DNA from: Cryphonectria parasitica EP155
Taxonomy: Eukaryota; Ascomycota; Sordariomycetes; Diaporthales; Cryphonectriaceae
Reading direction: 5' to 3'
Length of the DNA: 64,000 nt
Assembly (NCBI RefSeq): GCF_011745365.1
Contig: NW_024468910.1
Coordinates: 2,198,068 to 2,262,067 of the forward strand
Both the position numbers and the translations under genes were made by a program. The notes under the pieces were generated by a model, which was given only the letters and a program-made list of their open reading frames with translations, did no database searches and was not told where the DNA came from. Positions 11,110 to 21,950 of this stretch are shown here, in pieces (the first letter of the stretch is position 1; each line of letters begins with the position of its first letter).

Positions 11110-12578
11110 CAGCTGACAACTGCCTCACAATATCTATAGGAATGACAACTGGATGGACATCTCACAAAACGAGGAAAGGGGTCAAGGGAGTTCTCAACTA
11201 TGTATTGATACCATTAATAGGACTATTAACCCTATTATCAGGCAACATCAAAGGAAGCTCGGCAATACTATTATCATATCTAAATGAATATGCTATAGTA
11301 GTTAAGTATTGAAGTCCTTGCGACTTCAGTAGCCCAAAAGGTAGCGAGCATTGCAGTTAAAAGCTATTTGCTATGCTCTATAATCAAGGCCTCAACTTGG
11401 CACCGCTCTTGTTAGCGTAAACCTTTAAAGTACCAAAGGAGTCTTCGGATTACTGCAGTGCTCATTACAGCCATGTTCCATGATGTTGAATTTGCCAACC
11501 TGGCGTCTGTCCCTGCCCTTTCGTACGGCTCACTTGTTAGTAGTGATCCTCTAAGGATCACTACGATCCATTGAGTAGCTCACCGTGAGCCAGTGATCTA
11601 TCCGTGATTGATCAATTTTCCTTACATTATATCTAGCTATGTAAGCACCATGTTTTGATATTGGATCTGTTGACTTTGACGTCTCGTCTTCACTCGTTTC
11701 GAGTGATCTGTTTCGTAACCAGCATAATATAGCTCCTGATTTGTATCTTTTTTCTTTTCTTTTTCTCTTTTCTGCGAAAGAGAATATAGGATCCAAGGAG
11801 GTATACTGCTGTAGTCCAATAACAGCTTCTCTGTTGAGTGCATCTTATTAATCAACTCGTAAGCTATTGTCGAGACTTTGGGATATCTTCTAGTAGGTAT
11901 TCCAGTGGAAAGTCAATGTCAGATAAGGCATTAATGACTAATGCATGTAAGCCTTATCTTGAAGCTTAGAAGCCTCGGAGCCTTAGTGCCTTGGTGCTTT
12001 GAAAAAAATTGCGGCTTAGCTAGACGGGTTTAAAGGGCCCGCGGGATCGCTATTCCGACTTTTCTCACCTGTAATCTTTTCTCATCGTATGCCTACTTCT
12101 CGAAATCTACGCAATACTTTGCTGCAGTACCCTGCACTTTTATTCGAATAAGAATATATGCGCTAATATATAGGATTACTCCTATCAATTTCTTCTATTT
12201 CATTCAATCTGGGCTACCAAATATCCAGCCTCTACACCCATACACAGTTCTCTACTAAGTTTCTAATGAATGTAAGTACATCTTTACTACAGTGGCTTGT
12301 AATGCAAATCTGACTTTTCCAGTCATTTAATCTGCAGGCGCTCGATGCTGATAAAGATAATGAAAAGTTTTTTTGTCGGTGCTAAGACTGGTGCTCAGGC
12401 AATTGTTGGGAGAGACCAGATGTTGTACTGGAGAAACTGTTCTATCAAGGTTTTCGAGACAGGGAAGGAAGATAATAAGCCTGCTTATAAATATCCAAAA
12501 TCCAAAGGACAGTCAGTCTTGCCAAATGGTATGAGCCTCCTATTCGAGGAAGGAGAGGTGAAAGAAGGTAGATCGTGA
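11110..12578. other. Low-complexity AT-rich gap with nested palindrome
   Basis: No convincing gene. It holds a perfect 11-bp inverted repeat at 11540-11564 nested between GGCTCAC and GTGAGCC copies. There is a T-rich stretch at 11747-11772 and a cluster of short AGCCT-containing words near 11960-11995. A small plus-strand ORF at 12345-12578 shows no recognisable motif and is probably chance or the remnant of a decayed gene. Confidence 0.4.
11540..11564. repeat. Perfect 11-bp inverted repeat (hairpin) with flanking outer arms
   Basis: GTAGTGATCCT at 11540-11550 pairs exactly with AGGATCACTAC at 11554-11564 across a 3-base loop. Outer arms GGCTCAC (11527-11533) and GTGAGCC (11585-11591) flank it in inverted orientation. 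This could be the end of a miniature transposable element or a cruciform-forming site. No target-site duplication was established. Confidence 0.6.
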
Positions 12579-13608
12579 TTAAATATAAATTTGGTCTTTG
12601 ATCCTCGTCGCTCTCCATTCTCCCAAGAATATTGTGATCCTGCCACTCTGTTTCGCTGAATTCGTTATTGCCATCGAGATGCCGTCAGTATAAGCCAGCT
12701 TCTTCATCTCCTCGTTTTGAAATACCGGAGATGCGCGAGCTGCTTCGCATAACTCACCCTGAAACCTATGGATGATGTTCCTTGCACAATTCCGAAGCTT
12801 TACTGACGGATCTGGCTCTATCATCGCTCCATTGAAATCACGGAGATATCTGACCCCATCCTTGCTTTCCACCTTGACACCGAAATACTCTAGAGCGTAA
12901 TCTGCAACTTTTTCCGGCACAATTCCTATCTCCATTTGGCATCCGAAGTGTTCCCTGATATAACCTTGTTGAAAAATCATTGATATATCGGCCACCCAGT
13001 CACAGTGGTGATTAGAACTTGGTAATCTTTCGATCGAGTCCCAGAACTGAGCATCAAATAGGTTTTTGGCCGACTCGAGAGGGGCCCCGATATATATGTT
13101 TGAATTGTCCTTAGCAAAAGATTGTTCGGAAGTCTCAATAGGTGTTGCATCCACGTTAGTAGTACCTAGGGAGCCAGTTAGATGAGAAGATTCATTGGCC
13201 GATAGAATACATACGATGCTGCTCAGCTTTAGTTGCACTACTGGTGATATTGCGCCTTGATCTTCGCAAGGTAGTGCCTTTCTCTGGTGGTTCGCTGTCC
13301 GTTCTCGGCGCAGCAAGCTGCTCTGCGAATGAGCGATGAAGTTCTGCCGACCCTGCCTCGAGGATATGAAGCAAGCTCTTTAGTCTGGCTTTGCCCTTGA
13401 ATCCCTTTCTCCGTTTTGTTGCTCTCTTTGCAGCGTAGAATGTACGCCAAAGGGATTCCCCTTTTCCGAGCAGGACTCGCTCAATTGAATTTATATCTGC
13501 CTAGCTCGCTGTCCATCGCGCCTCATTTACTCCACGCGGAGCATATATCGAGTCATTGCTCGTCTTATCCACAAACGCGATGAGATCTGCAATGTTTTGC
13601 TGGTTCAT
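12579..13608 (-). pseudogene. Unknown fungal accessory protein, two exons, one in-frame stop
   Basis: Start ATG at 13608 (MNQQNIADLIAFVDK). The first exon runs to 13215. A 49-nt intron, 13166-13214, has a GTATGT donor, CTAAC branch and CCCTAG acceptor and joins AEQHR to TTNVDAT in phase. Exon 2 ends at 12579 (KDQIYI). The expected product is about 326 aa with a basic linker (RRSRRN) and a compact C-terminal region (YFGVKVESKDGVRYLRDF, LRNCARNIIHRFQGELCEAAR). One TAG at 13501-13503 interrupts the frame after ARWTAS; a CAG-to-TAG change would explain it. No enzyme motif is visible. The type recalls multicopy hypothetical proteins of fungal accessory regions, but I cannot name a function. Codon frame and splice sites are otherwise intact, so decay is recent or slight. 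Confidence 0.6.
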
Positions 13609-14391
13609 TGAGGTTTCGAACAGTCTCAAAAACAAGTGTTGAACAGGGGCATTTCCAGATAAGAATTGGAGGAAAGGAATGGGAAAGTGAGCAAATGGAG
13701 GCTGGAAAGTAAGCTTAGAGATACGATTTGTGAAGTATGCCTCTGAAGCTGGCAAGAATGCGCTTGAACCCCTCCTCCCCTCCTATCCCCTTTCCCCTCC
13801 TCCTTAAGCGACCGCTAATGCAATTAGTCTGCACTTGCAAATGAGCGAATACTACCTTCCTTCAAGCATCACTGTCCAAAACCTCATTTCCCTCAACCCA
13901 TGTAAGTAGAACCTTACTTTCGCTCCCCACAAACAACCACTCCCCCTTCCTAAACCTCGCATTCTAGCCCCCGCTTTGCCATATCCGCTTCCGTAGTAAG
14001 CCCTAGAAAAACTGCTAGTGCAATGCAACTGCAGTCTTCTTCATACTTGAAGGTAAGGCGCCTAACTTCTGAGCCTTATTTCCCAAATCTCACTTTAGCC
14101 ACTCTCAAAATCTCACTTTTCCAAAATCTCATTTTTCCAATATCTTACTTTCTCAAAACCTCACTTTCACTTCCCTGGCCCCCCTCCTTCTATTGCCTAT
14201 TCCCTATTGTGCAGCAGAATATCATACATTGATACTAGTAGAGAGCTCTGAGTAACGCAATCATTGAAAAATCAACATGCCTGCTTACTCGAGACACACA
14301 CACATGTATATATATGTATATATCTAAAGAACATCCGATAACATTTGATATATCAGCAAGAAACCTACAAATCGATTTCACCTCTTCAATC
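13609..14391. promoter_or_regulatory. Divergent intergenic region with short degenerate repeats
   Basis: This gap separates two divergent genes. At about 14078-14165 a loosely repeated word of roughly 15-17 bases (variants of TCTCACTTTTCCAAAA) occurs four to five times. A (CA)n then TATATG tract lies at 14295-14325. Nothing else is recognised. Confidence 0.4.
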
Positions 14392-15283
14392 ATGTCTTCG
14401 TCACCTGATTATCAAGTTCCGAAGAATATTCTAGTCTTGGAACTAGTGGAGTTGAGCTTGTTGGGAGAAGCACTACGTGAAGATATCGAGTACACGACAT
14501 CCGCCTTCTGGCAAGCTCTTCTACAATGCTACTTTCCCCTCAACAACAACTATGTTGTACTCTGCGAGCAAGCGCCGGCGTCCAACAGCAGAAAGCGAGT
14601 CGACATATGTCTCCCAATACGACGAGCACCATGGGATCTTCGCGAAATTACTACTGGTAGAGATTAAACGAAAAGGCAACACATCACTCAAGGACGCTGA
14701 AAAACAGACCTTAGATTATGCAAGGGAGGCTATCACAACTTATAACCTTACCGGCATTTACGCTATCACTGTCTGCCGAGATCGTTTTCGGTCGTGGCTT
14801 GTTGAGGCCGCGGACCTCTCCGCACTTAAGCCTTTGCACGGCGGAGAGAGACTTGGCGACCAGACGTCTTATATCGCAATCAGCTCAGACGAGTCTTATC
14901 ATTTCGAGAATACTGTCCGTCTAATCAAGGGCGATTCACCGATCGTGCGCGCAACTACTGTCCCTAGCCATACCCCGATGTTCCAAGCACCGGCACAAGT
15001 CTTTTCCAATACGATCGGTGCTAGTGCGAGCTCGAGACCACCTGCCGCCCAGATAGGTATAGCTGGAGACTTGAACGAAATGAAAGCCGAACTCGGTCCA
15101 AGCTCATCAGTAATGAATAGCGAATATAGGATATATACAGAGGTGCGGAAAGGCAGAAATGATCCATCTAATATTATATTTTACGATAAGCGTGGTGTAA
15201 AGATATCGACTCGGCACAAGGATTGGGTGAAAAAAGATAATATCTATGAATATCGTGGATTGAAATGGAAGACAACATATTGA
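14392..15283 (+). pseudogene. PD-(D/E)XK nuclease-like accessory protein with a frameshift
   Basis: The ATG at 14392 (MSSSPDYQVPKNILVL) opens a frame that reads through LREDIEYTTSAFWQALLQC and ends its useful part at RKRVD near 14605. The rest is in the frame one base downstream: VSQYDEHHGIFAKLLLVEIKRKG, then a long tail finishing YEYRGLKWKTTY. An Asp in RKRVD followed about 20 residues later by VEIKRK is the D...ExK layout of the PD-(D/E)XK nuclease fold. The two halves need one base removed around 14605-14625. No intron fits, since there are no suitable GT/AG signals. It could be a real one-base insertion or a sequencing error. If intact, the protein might cut DNA and, beside a recombinase-like gene, could serve a mobile element; both points are inference. 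Confidence 0.55.
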
Positions 15284-15493
15284 ACCGACAAACTTCAGTG
15301 ATGTCAGACTTTCAGATTTGAGCTATCGAATATGATATAGTGTAGCAATTAGTAAGCTACTCGGATAAATAACAATTCAGAAAATTTTGTTCTGAACGAT
15401 CCTTACTGTAGCTTTGCGTACAAGCCAAAACAATTATGGATGATCATTGCCATTCTATAGCTTGCATCAAGCCTCAATGCTTTCTCTGTCAAT

Positions 15494-17291
15494 TTGATTT
15501 CTTCCCGGGCGAATGCATTGTTGCAGGTAAGCGAATCAATCCTTTGCCTTTCCTGCACAGCTGATCCGAGTGCTGTAGTGCATGAGAAAGAACATCTGTT
15601 TGCAAGTTTTCAGTACAACCTCTTATTGGAGTATTTGAATGCTTCTCCAGCATTCACCTACGTGGTATGCGATCAGATTTGTTCACACGATGAACAGGCG
15701 CGAGCTTGTTATGCCGGATATGCTCGGCTCGCCGACACAAGACTCCACGACCTTTCCTTCGAGGTTATGAAGTATATATTCGAACCTGCTGTTTCCAAGC
15801 AGCACTTACAAGCTCTATAGCTCTGTGATCAGCTTGCATCCGCTTTAGTGAAGCGCTACAGAGATTCACTTGGTATCGGGATTCCCATTGAAGTAGCCGG
15901 AAGGATTGCTGAGTATCTACTCAGCGAATATGCTGTAGGAAGGCTCACAAGATTGCAATCCGGCCAAAAAAAGCTTTTGCCTAGCTTCAGTATCTCTTCA
16001 GACGTATGGGCCTGTACTGTGCAGATGGAAGGCACTACATACATCGCATCTCTGTCGAATCAAGAACCTAGCACCCAAGATCGACTCAAGGTTCTCACCC
16101 TTCCTTTGGCTCGGGAAATCAATGCATTATACACTTGTGAGAACTATTTAGGCATTCAGCAAGTGATATTCGGCAATATCGAAGAGGCACCAGCGATTAC
16201 TATGCGTCCAAGCACCTGGTGGAAGACTCTGACGATATCAAACTCAAACTTTCTGGTAAATGCATACAGTGATGTAGGTTGTTCCGCCTCCTTGTTGCAG
16301 ACAGCTGGTTAATCCTCATAATCAGGGAGTCAAGTTGCGAGGCTTGGAATTTGTTTCGGCAGTCGAAGCTCCCGATTTCAACGCTATGTGGACTACTCCT
16401 CAAAGGAAAACACTTCAGTTCGAAACACTCTACTCAAGTCCTTCGCCAAAGGCACCCCTCCAAATGGCATCATTTAAATGCAACAGTATAAACACATTAG
16501 GATATATTATGTGCTGGAGCTATCGGATATTGTTCATACTTGCATATACCTCAGGAGAGAAGCGTTTATGCTATAATAGTGTACCAATTCCTTACAATGC
16601 AGTTTGGCTTTATTTCCCGGTCAGCGAAGACGAACTCATTACACAGGTATGGAAGCGTTCTGGGATCCTAGATGCGCAAACTGCTCTTGTTTTCAGAACC
16701 AACAAAAGCCGTTCTCTCCTTTTCGGACTCCAGGAGAAACGGAACTGGCCGGAATGCTCCTGGAAACTCATGGATTGCTCAAGTCCCGGATCGAGCACCA
16801 TTCACTACAGCATGGCTCCTCGGGGACCTCACAAGCTGGCGTTCGAGACGGAAGAACCATCACCAAACACGAGACAGGTGGAATGTGCGCGACCTTCGTC
16901 AACTTACCCCCAGTTCACCTCAATACAAAGCTTCTTCTACTTATTTGCGATTCTCGACAATATTACTAAGGTTCAAGAATGTTGCAAACCAGCTGAAGAG
17001 AAGATCATAGGGCTTCTCTTCCATTATTCCAATGGACAGAGAGCATGCGTGGGAGAGATCAACCTGAGTAGCCTTAGCGCTGCTTTCCAAGTCTCTACGA
17101 ATTCAACTATCTGGGCTAGGTTTGAGAACAGAGATAAGAGCCCTTGTATGCGCAGTGTTGCATATTCCAAGCTGCGGGACAAGGTGAACTGGTTTGAAGT
17201 ATCTCTTAGTAGGAAATTGGAGTGGTGGTTCACTCAGGAGCAGTGCAAAGTATACCATCAGTGTCGTGCGAGTTTTGAAACCCGATTATGA
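15494..17291 (+). pseudogene. Large accessory protein of unknown function, one in-frame stop
   Basis: The coding frame starts near 15494; only TTG, no ATG, is seen there, so the original start may be lost. It runs to 16255, has a 70-nt intron at 16256-16325 (GTAAATGC...ATCAG) joining SNSNFL to GVKLRGLEF, and ends at 17291. A TAG at 15818-15820 interrupts it (LQAL-stop-LCDQLA), followed by an open frame to the intron. A helical segment, GIPIEVAGRIAEYLL, looks like an F-box-type helix. The C-terminal half is rich in Trp and beta-type strands (AVWLYFPVSEDELITQVWK, GLLFHYSNGQRACVGEI, LEWWFTQEQC). The pattern resembles a repeated hypothetical family of ascomycete accessory genomes. I cannot assign a biochemical role. 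Confidence 0.55.
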
Positions 17292-18232
17292 ATTCAAGCA
17301 GCTGCTACAAGTAGGAAGAATATAAGTTTCTAAGTAATCCCAGTGTATGAGGTAATGTCTGTTTTTTTTCTTTCTTTTTTTATATATAGATATTGTATGT
17401 AAATAATGAAAATGGGGAATTTTCAATCCGATAGTCTCCCGGAATCTTTCACTCCTAAAATCTATCTAAAGAGCTAAGTATATAACTTCATATTCATTAC
17501 CAGGGAGATAAGTTTTGTTTACAATTCTTTAGTTGTCAAATTAAGTACTGGCACCCAGGCGAAAGCGCTTGACTGTCAGACGTTTGTTCATACTCAAGCT
17601 CCGTGAGAAGGTAAAGGCGATCATACCCAAGCTGAACATATCGACCTTCTCATTGGATTTTGATAACGCTAGGGGTATCATGCTTGCCCTGGGTCATTTG
17701 TTTAGCCCAGAGGGCTATCGAGAGTCCGAGTTCACTATCTTCACAACAAACACCTTGCCTATAGCGCCTAAAGCGAGTCTCAGCCTAGGTGTAATGAGCG
17801 GTGGTGGAAGGTGCCACTGTACTATTCAGATCCAAAAGATCAGCAGATATTCGAACTCGCTGTTCGTGAATCTTCTTCGAACTGTACATGTAGCTTACGC
17901 CTGGACCCCTGGATCGTAACAGAGGGTCTGTACTCACCGTCATGAATAGCATAAAACCTTTGTGTACTTGTAAGTCTTCGAATTACTACGGTGCTCATTA
18001 CAGCTGTGTTGCAAGTCACAAATGAATCGGAGAATACCAAGTTGCGAATATGATACTGCCAATGCCATCTATTCTCGCCAGAGGAGACTGGGATGAGTAA
18101 GACTTTCGCAAGTGGAAATATAGAAGAGAAAATAGCACATAGAGAATGATTTTTATTGGCTAAACATTCACCAGCTTCCACATTCTACCGCCTCAAGCAC
18201 TTTTGCTTCAAACGCTAATATACCCTAGGAAG
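17292..18232. other. Decayed or non-coding stretch
   Basis: AT-rich to about 17520, including a T-tract at 17361-17380. From 17560 to 18180 several overlapping ORFs exist on both strands. A minus-strand fragment, DMFSLGMIAF, faintly resembles a kinase helix, but the surrounding frame has stops and lacks other kinase motifs. No gene can be supported. Confidence 0.35.
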
Positions 18233-18978
18233 CTAACTAGAGAACCGCTTCGCCAGTAGAGCTTTGGTAACTGGTGCTAAGCCTGCAAAGAATTTTGTAG
18301 TGACTTGTTTGTAGTTGCTGAAATCGCAGTAGTCCTCTGCTGAGTCGGAGATATCGAAGGGATCATCGTAAATAAAGAAGTCGCTAGTTGAATAAAAGAG
18401 GTTTTCAGAATCACCGTGGCGAACCGAATTTTGGTGATTCTCTTGATCGGTCCATACTGGGGAGTCGTCGGCAGACGTTACCATTGTTCCAGAGGAAGAT
18501 TGATCATCAAGACAACGCATAATTCCTCGACTGGTCCGTACTGGGAAGGAGTCGCTAAATAATACTGTCTTTCCGGGGGAAGGCAGATCATTAATCCAAG
18601 ACATAGTCGCTTGCTCGGCGTATTGAGGCTCTCCGTCCGATGTGAATGTAGGATACCTCGTGGACCCATCTGGTGTCGATGCAGGATAGCTTGGGGTATC
18701 ACTGTCACAATCGAGGAACGACGAGTCTTCTTTGGCACCCGATGCTGCTTTGTTAAGACTCAGCTCAGACTGTGCTGAATCGGGGTGGGTAGCCTACCGG
18801 TCACATTAAGTCCTCCAGCCTCGACCACCTTGTAATACGCTTCCGTGATCAACTCCAATGCGCGTAGTAGTAATGCTTTTGCATCATCGGCATGGTGATC
18901 GGTCAGCTGCTCTAGATCCATTGCCGTAGTGAAAAGAGTATCAGCTATGGGCAAAAAGGGAATCTGAGGTTGATCCAT
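18233..18978 (-). CDS. Small two-exon protein of unknown function, 230 aa, intact
   Basis: Start ATG at 18978 (MDQPQIPFLPIADTLF). Exon 1 is 18978-18798. A 53-nt intron, 18745-18797, has a GTAGGC donor, a TTAAC branch and an AAGCAG acceptor. Exon 2 is 18744-18233. The phase-1 joint gives GGLNVTASGAKEDSSF with no stop. The N-terminal 60 residues are predicted helical (DAKALLLRALELITEAYYKVV). The remainder is acidic and Ser/Thr/Pro-rich (CDSDTPSYPASTPDGS, DDPFDISDSAEDYCDF), typical of a disordered regulatory protein. The last residues are basic (LLAKRFSS). No signal peptide, membrane segment or DNA-binding motif is visible. It lies in the decayed island but has no disruptions. It could be a transcriptional co-regulator or a low-complexity orphan; I cannot choose. 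Confidence 0.6.
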
Positions 18979-21104
18979 TGCTAGGAAAAGATAAGAGACA
19001 TGAACAAGTGACGACGAAAGAGAATCATCTAGATTACTGTAGACCAGACGAAGGCACTTAAATACTTTAGAGAAAGAGGACAGAGCATTTTTTTCTTACC
19101 CATCTCTTATTTAGCGAGGGCCAACAGCCTCCAGATCTTCTCTCTCGGCAGGCGTCAGTCTTGCTATGTCTGAGACCCAGTCGATGTCCCCTCTGGCAAT
19201 AGGCATCACATGCACGAGTTCTGTCTCACGCAGGGGAAGACCGCTGAGTGATGTGGACCTGGCTCAGAACAGCAATCATCTCCGGAGACGTGGTCCGTTG
19301 TTCGCCCCTCGTGGTCGCCTCTCAAACGGACCGAGGGAAAAACCATGCATGGAGATGTCTCGTGGTGTTCCTTCCTGGGAACGTGGGCTCCCATTGGGTA
19401 CCTTGGCCTTCAATATTGGAGCTTAGCAATTTTGATGCAAAGTAATGGATATCAGCTGAGCAAGGATTACAAACCTTGCGCCAGCTTCCACAGTCAGAAT
19501 ACCAATCAAGCTAAGATCTTTGGGCAGCAGCTTCGACATGAGAGTTGGCTCGTGGCATCTTCCATGGTAAGGGGGCGGCATGGCGGCGGTCCACTTGCTG
19601 TGGCTCCTGGATCCTTGGTTGCTCTGCACTAATTCGAATCGAGCTGAAATCTGTGGATGCTCAGATTTCATTGCGTCTCCTTAGCATTAACTTTGAAGCA
19701 CCCTTCGTAAGTCGACATTTTCCTAGATATTCAATCACTTTCACTAATCGACATTCTAGACTTGGAGAATTTGGGGAATGTTCTCTATGGGAAGACGACT
19801 GATATTCATATAAGCTACTCAAAGGAAGGAAGAAAAGACTAGACAGCCTGGGCAATGGTTGAACGATTAAGAAGATCATCCTGTGTACTCGCCCTGTTCT
19901 TCCGCACATTCGGTTCTTGCACTCTCATCCTAATACAATTAGGAACATATAGGTGCAACCTTTCTCTTTAGGATGATGGGATGCATAGATTTAGCCCTTT
20001 GCACCCACACTTCCACGAATTTGGGCTTGTTCCTAAGCTAGTAACAGTTTCGCAATACCAGCTTTAGCCCTGACTCCTGGTAGGTATCTGAACTTGTTGC
20101 TAGCCTTCTTGAAAATCTATTAGAATGTAAAGGAAAAGGATGTGGTATGTGATCAATGAAATACCTGTACTCGGCATGAGTGCCATCAATAGCAAAAGGT
20201 ATCTTAAGGCTTTCGCTACCTGGGCTTTGCTATGATATATTAGCAGCTTTCATACTGCAATGGGAGGATAACATATGCGGAGGGGCGGGCTTTGGTATGC
20301 CTGTAGTATCATAGCCAGATCTAGCGAAAATATAGAGGACTGGGTGCTGTAACATTCTGAGTGGCTAGTATAATGTGAGGAGAGTTGATTTACTTGAAGG
20401 TATTTGGTTCGAGACACATGAACGAACAGGACAGAATGAACAATAAAAGCAATGAACTATATGAAAGACAAGAAAAGATGCTTCCTTTTATAGCTGAAGA
20501 CTACATGAGCACTTTCCGCAGCCAGCTGATAGCCCGTCATGAGACAGCTACTTTCAAAACCAGTGCTTTGGATAAGGATACTAGGTTTGCTGCTATTGCC
20601 TTTATTGCTTCGTGTACATGTGCCAGTACTGGCAATCAAAGTTTATACGCTACTCAAAAGCATGTTTCGAATCCCAGCTGATGCTGCTGCTGAGTCTAGG
20701 CCCCCTTCAATGCTAGTTGCATGTTAAGTGTGCTTGAGAACTACCAACCTGCATTGGCCAGCCAAGACAATCTGGGCACATGAGCTGCTATTCAATGACT
20801 GTTTACTGCTTCTTGAAGCAAGTTGGACTATGTAACACATGAGAGCTTCTGTAAGAATATTACAGTCTTTCTGATACAACTGGGGCAGCTGTAGTCAGAG
20901 CTGCATCAATGAATGCCTGCATAGCTTGTAGCTTCGAATACAAGCTGTTTATGTTGCGAGTTGCTTTCTGGAGCTTCTGTGGGAGATCCCTGTTCTTCTT
21001 ACGAAGTATATTGTTATCCATCTTCAAGAATTGTTCTGCAGAGCTGTTCTGCTGTGGCAGAGGCCATAGGGGCCTCGAGTGAATGAGGCCTGGCTGGCCA
21101 CCCT

Positions 21105-21145
21105 GACTCACTGGCCTGGGCCATTCAATAGAAAGGCAGTGAGTC
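21105..21145. repeat. 9-bp perfect inverted repeat
   Basis: GACTCACTG at 21105-21113 and CAGTGAGTC at 21137-21145 form a perfect inverted repeat with a 23-base spacer. Together with the palindrome 30 bases downstream this looks like the terminus of a small transposable element, but a second terminus was not found. Confidence 0.5.
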
Positions 21146-21174
21146 GCTAGGTACGCTAGCCCAGTTGGGACTAG

Positions 21175-21209
21175 TGCCAATTGCCTTTCTATATAGAAGG
21201 CAATTGGCA
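21175..21209. repeat. Near-perfect 35-base palindrome
   Basis: TGCCAATTGCC...GGCAATTGGCA closes on a central TATATA. The two arms differ by one inserted T. Such a palindrome can form a cruciform and may be a transposon end or junction of two inverted copies. Confidence 0.55.
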
Positions 21210-21282
21210 AGCGTGCTTTGAGATAGATTAATTGAAGAACCATCTTCCCTTATACCATTTGTAGTACACCATAGAGTGCCTT

Positions 21283-21871
21283 CTACATCTGCCTCTCATC
21301 TCTGTAGCTAGCAGCATTGCTTATAGCTGCTGCCTGCACAGGGCTCGGAATTGCATCAACAACTGCAGGCGTCAATGGGGCTGCATTGCTGTTGATGTTG
21401 TTGATGGTGCTTCTGAGCGATGATTCTGGGAATGAATGGGTAGTCCACAAGAGTTGAGAAAAGTGATTCTCTTCCCTTTCTGCTGTTGGTATCTCTGTAC
21501 AATTGGGATTTGACCATGTTGCAGCCCAGATATTGGGACTCCAGATTGGCCACACATCGTTGTGATGGTTCAACGCCCACTGATATTTTTGCTCCCAAGT
21601 ATTAACCTCAGTATTATCTCCTTGTGGAGAGCTGAGCAGTCTCAGGCGGCGTGGTGACTTTCGGCAGTCTCGGAAGATGATTTCGAAGCAAGGCTCGTGG
21701 AATGTGCACCCTTATTAGATGTGTCAGTGAGAAAAGGCATGTCATCTTAATGAACAATTACATACTGCATGGAAGGAGAATCGTTGTTCCTGTGAATGGT
21801 TTTGAGCACTCATCGCAGATCTTCTTGGTGCAGCTGCCAGTACTTGCATTTCCAGGTAATGATTGAGCCAT
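21283..21871 (-). CDS. Small Cys/His zinc-binding protein, 177 aa, two exons
   Basis: Start ATG at 21871 (MAQSLPGNASTGSC). Exon 1 is 21871-21766. A 55-nt intron, 21711-21765, has a GTATGT donor and an ATAAG acceptor. Exon 2 is 21710-21283, with a phase-1 joint and no stop. The N-terminal third carries CDEC, then LLPC-R-C-TFHEPC and FRDC, spaced as C-x2-C...C-x-C-x2-H-x2-C...C. That resembles a degenerate RING or other zinc-binding module. The C-terminal two-thirds is Asn/Ser/Ala-rich with no clear fold (WPIWSPNIWAATW, then a low-complexity end). If it is RING-like, ubiquitin ligase activity would be possible, but the last Cys pair of a canonical RING is not evident. It stands in decayed DNA yet is uninterrupted. 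Confidence 0.55.
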
Positions 21872-21950
21872 AGCGGTATATAGATGGGATCTTATCTAGA
21901 TAAGTAGGACAGCTGCAAAATGATGGTAAGGAGGGAAGAAGAGAAGAAAG

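Larger units (their letters stand above)
18979..21282. other. Decayed intergenic DNA with inverted repeats and duplicated fragments
   Basis: 2.3 kb without an intact gene. Short ORFs near 19166-19671 share sequence with 22256-22301 (a 15-base direct and a 14-base inverted identity), so this is probably a rearranged remnant of the same element. A minus-strand ORF at 20860-21243 ends in a coiled-coil-like stretch (LRKKNRDLPQKLQKATRNI), but its start runs through palindromic DNA, so I do not call it a gene. Confidence 0.4.

Noticed and set aside
17569..18181. Minus-strand fragment DMFSLGMIAF, suggestive of a kinase C-lobe
   Set aside because: No HRD or DFG motif lies upstream in any frame, stops are frequent, and overlapping ORFs are equally long; one short resemblance is not enough.
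20100..20230. Minus-strand PFAIDGTHAEYR, resembling the first Asp motif of PIF/Harbinger-type transposases
   Set aside because: The frame soon stops and no second catalytic motif or terminal repeats were found; a chance match is likely.
20860..21243. Minus ORF of 127 codons with a coiled-coil-like end, considered as a transposase tail
   Set aside because: Its first half translates the palindromes at 21.1-21.2 kb, and no DDE or other transposase motif is present.
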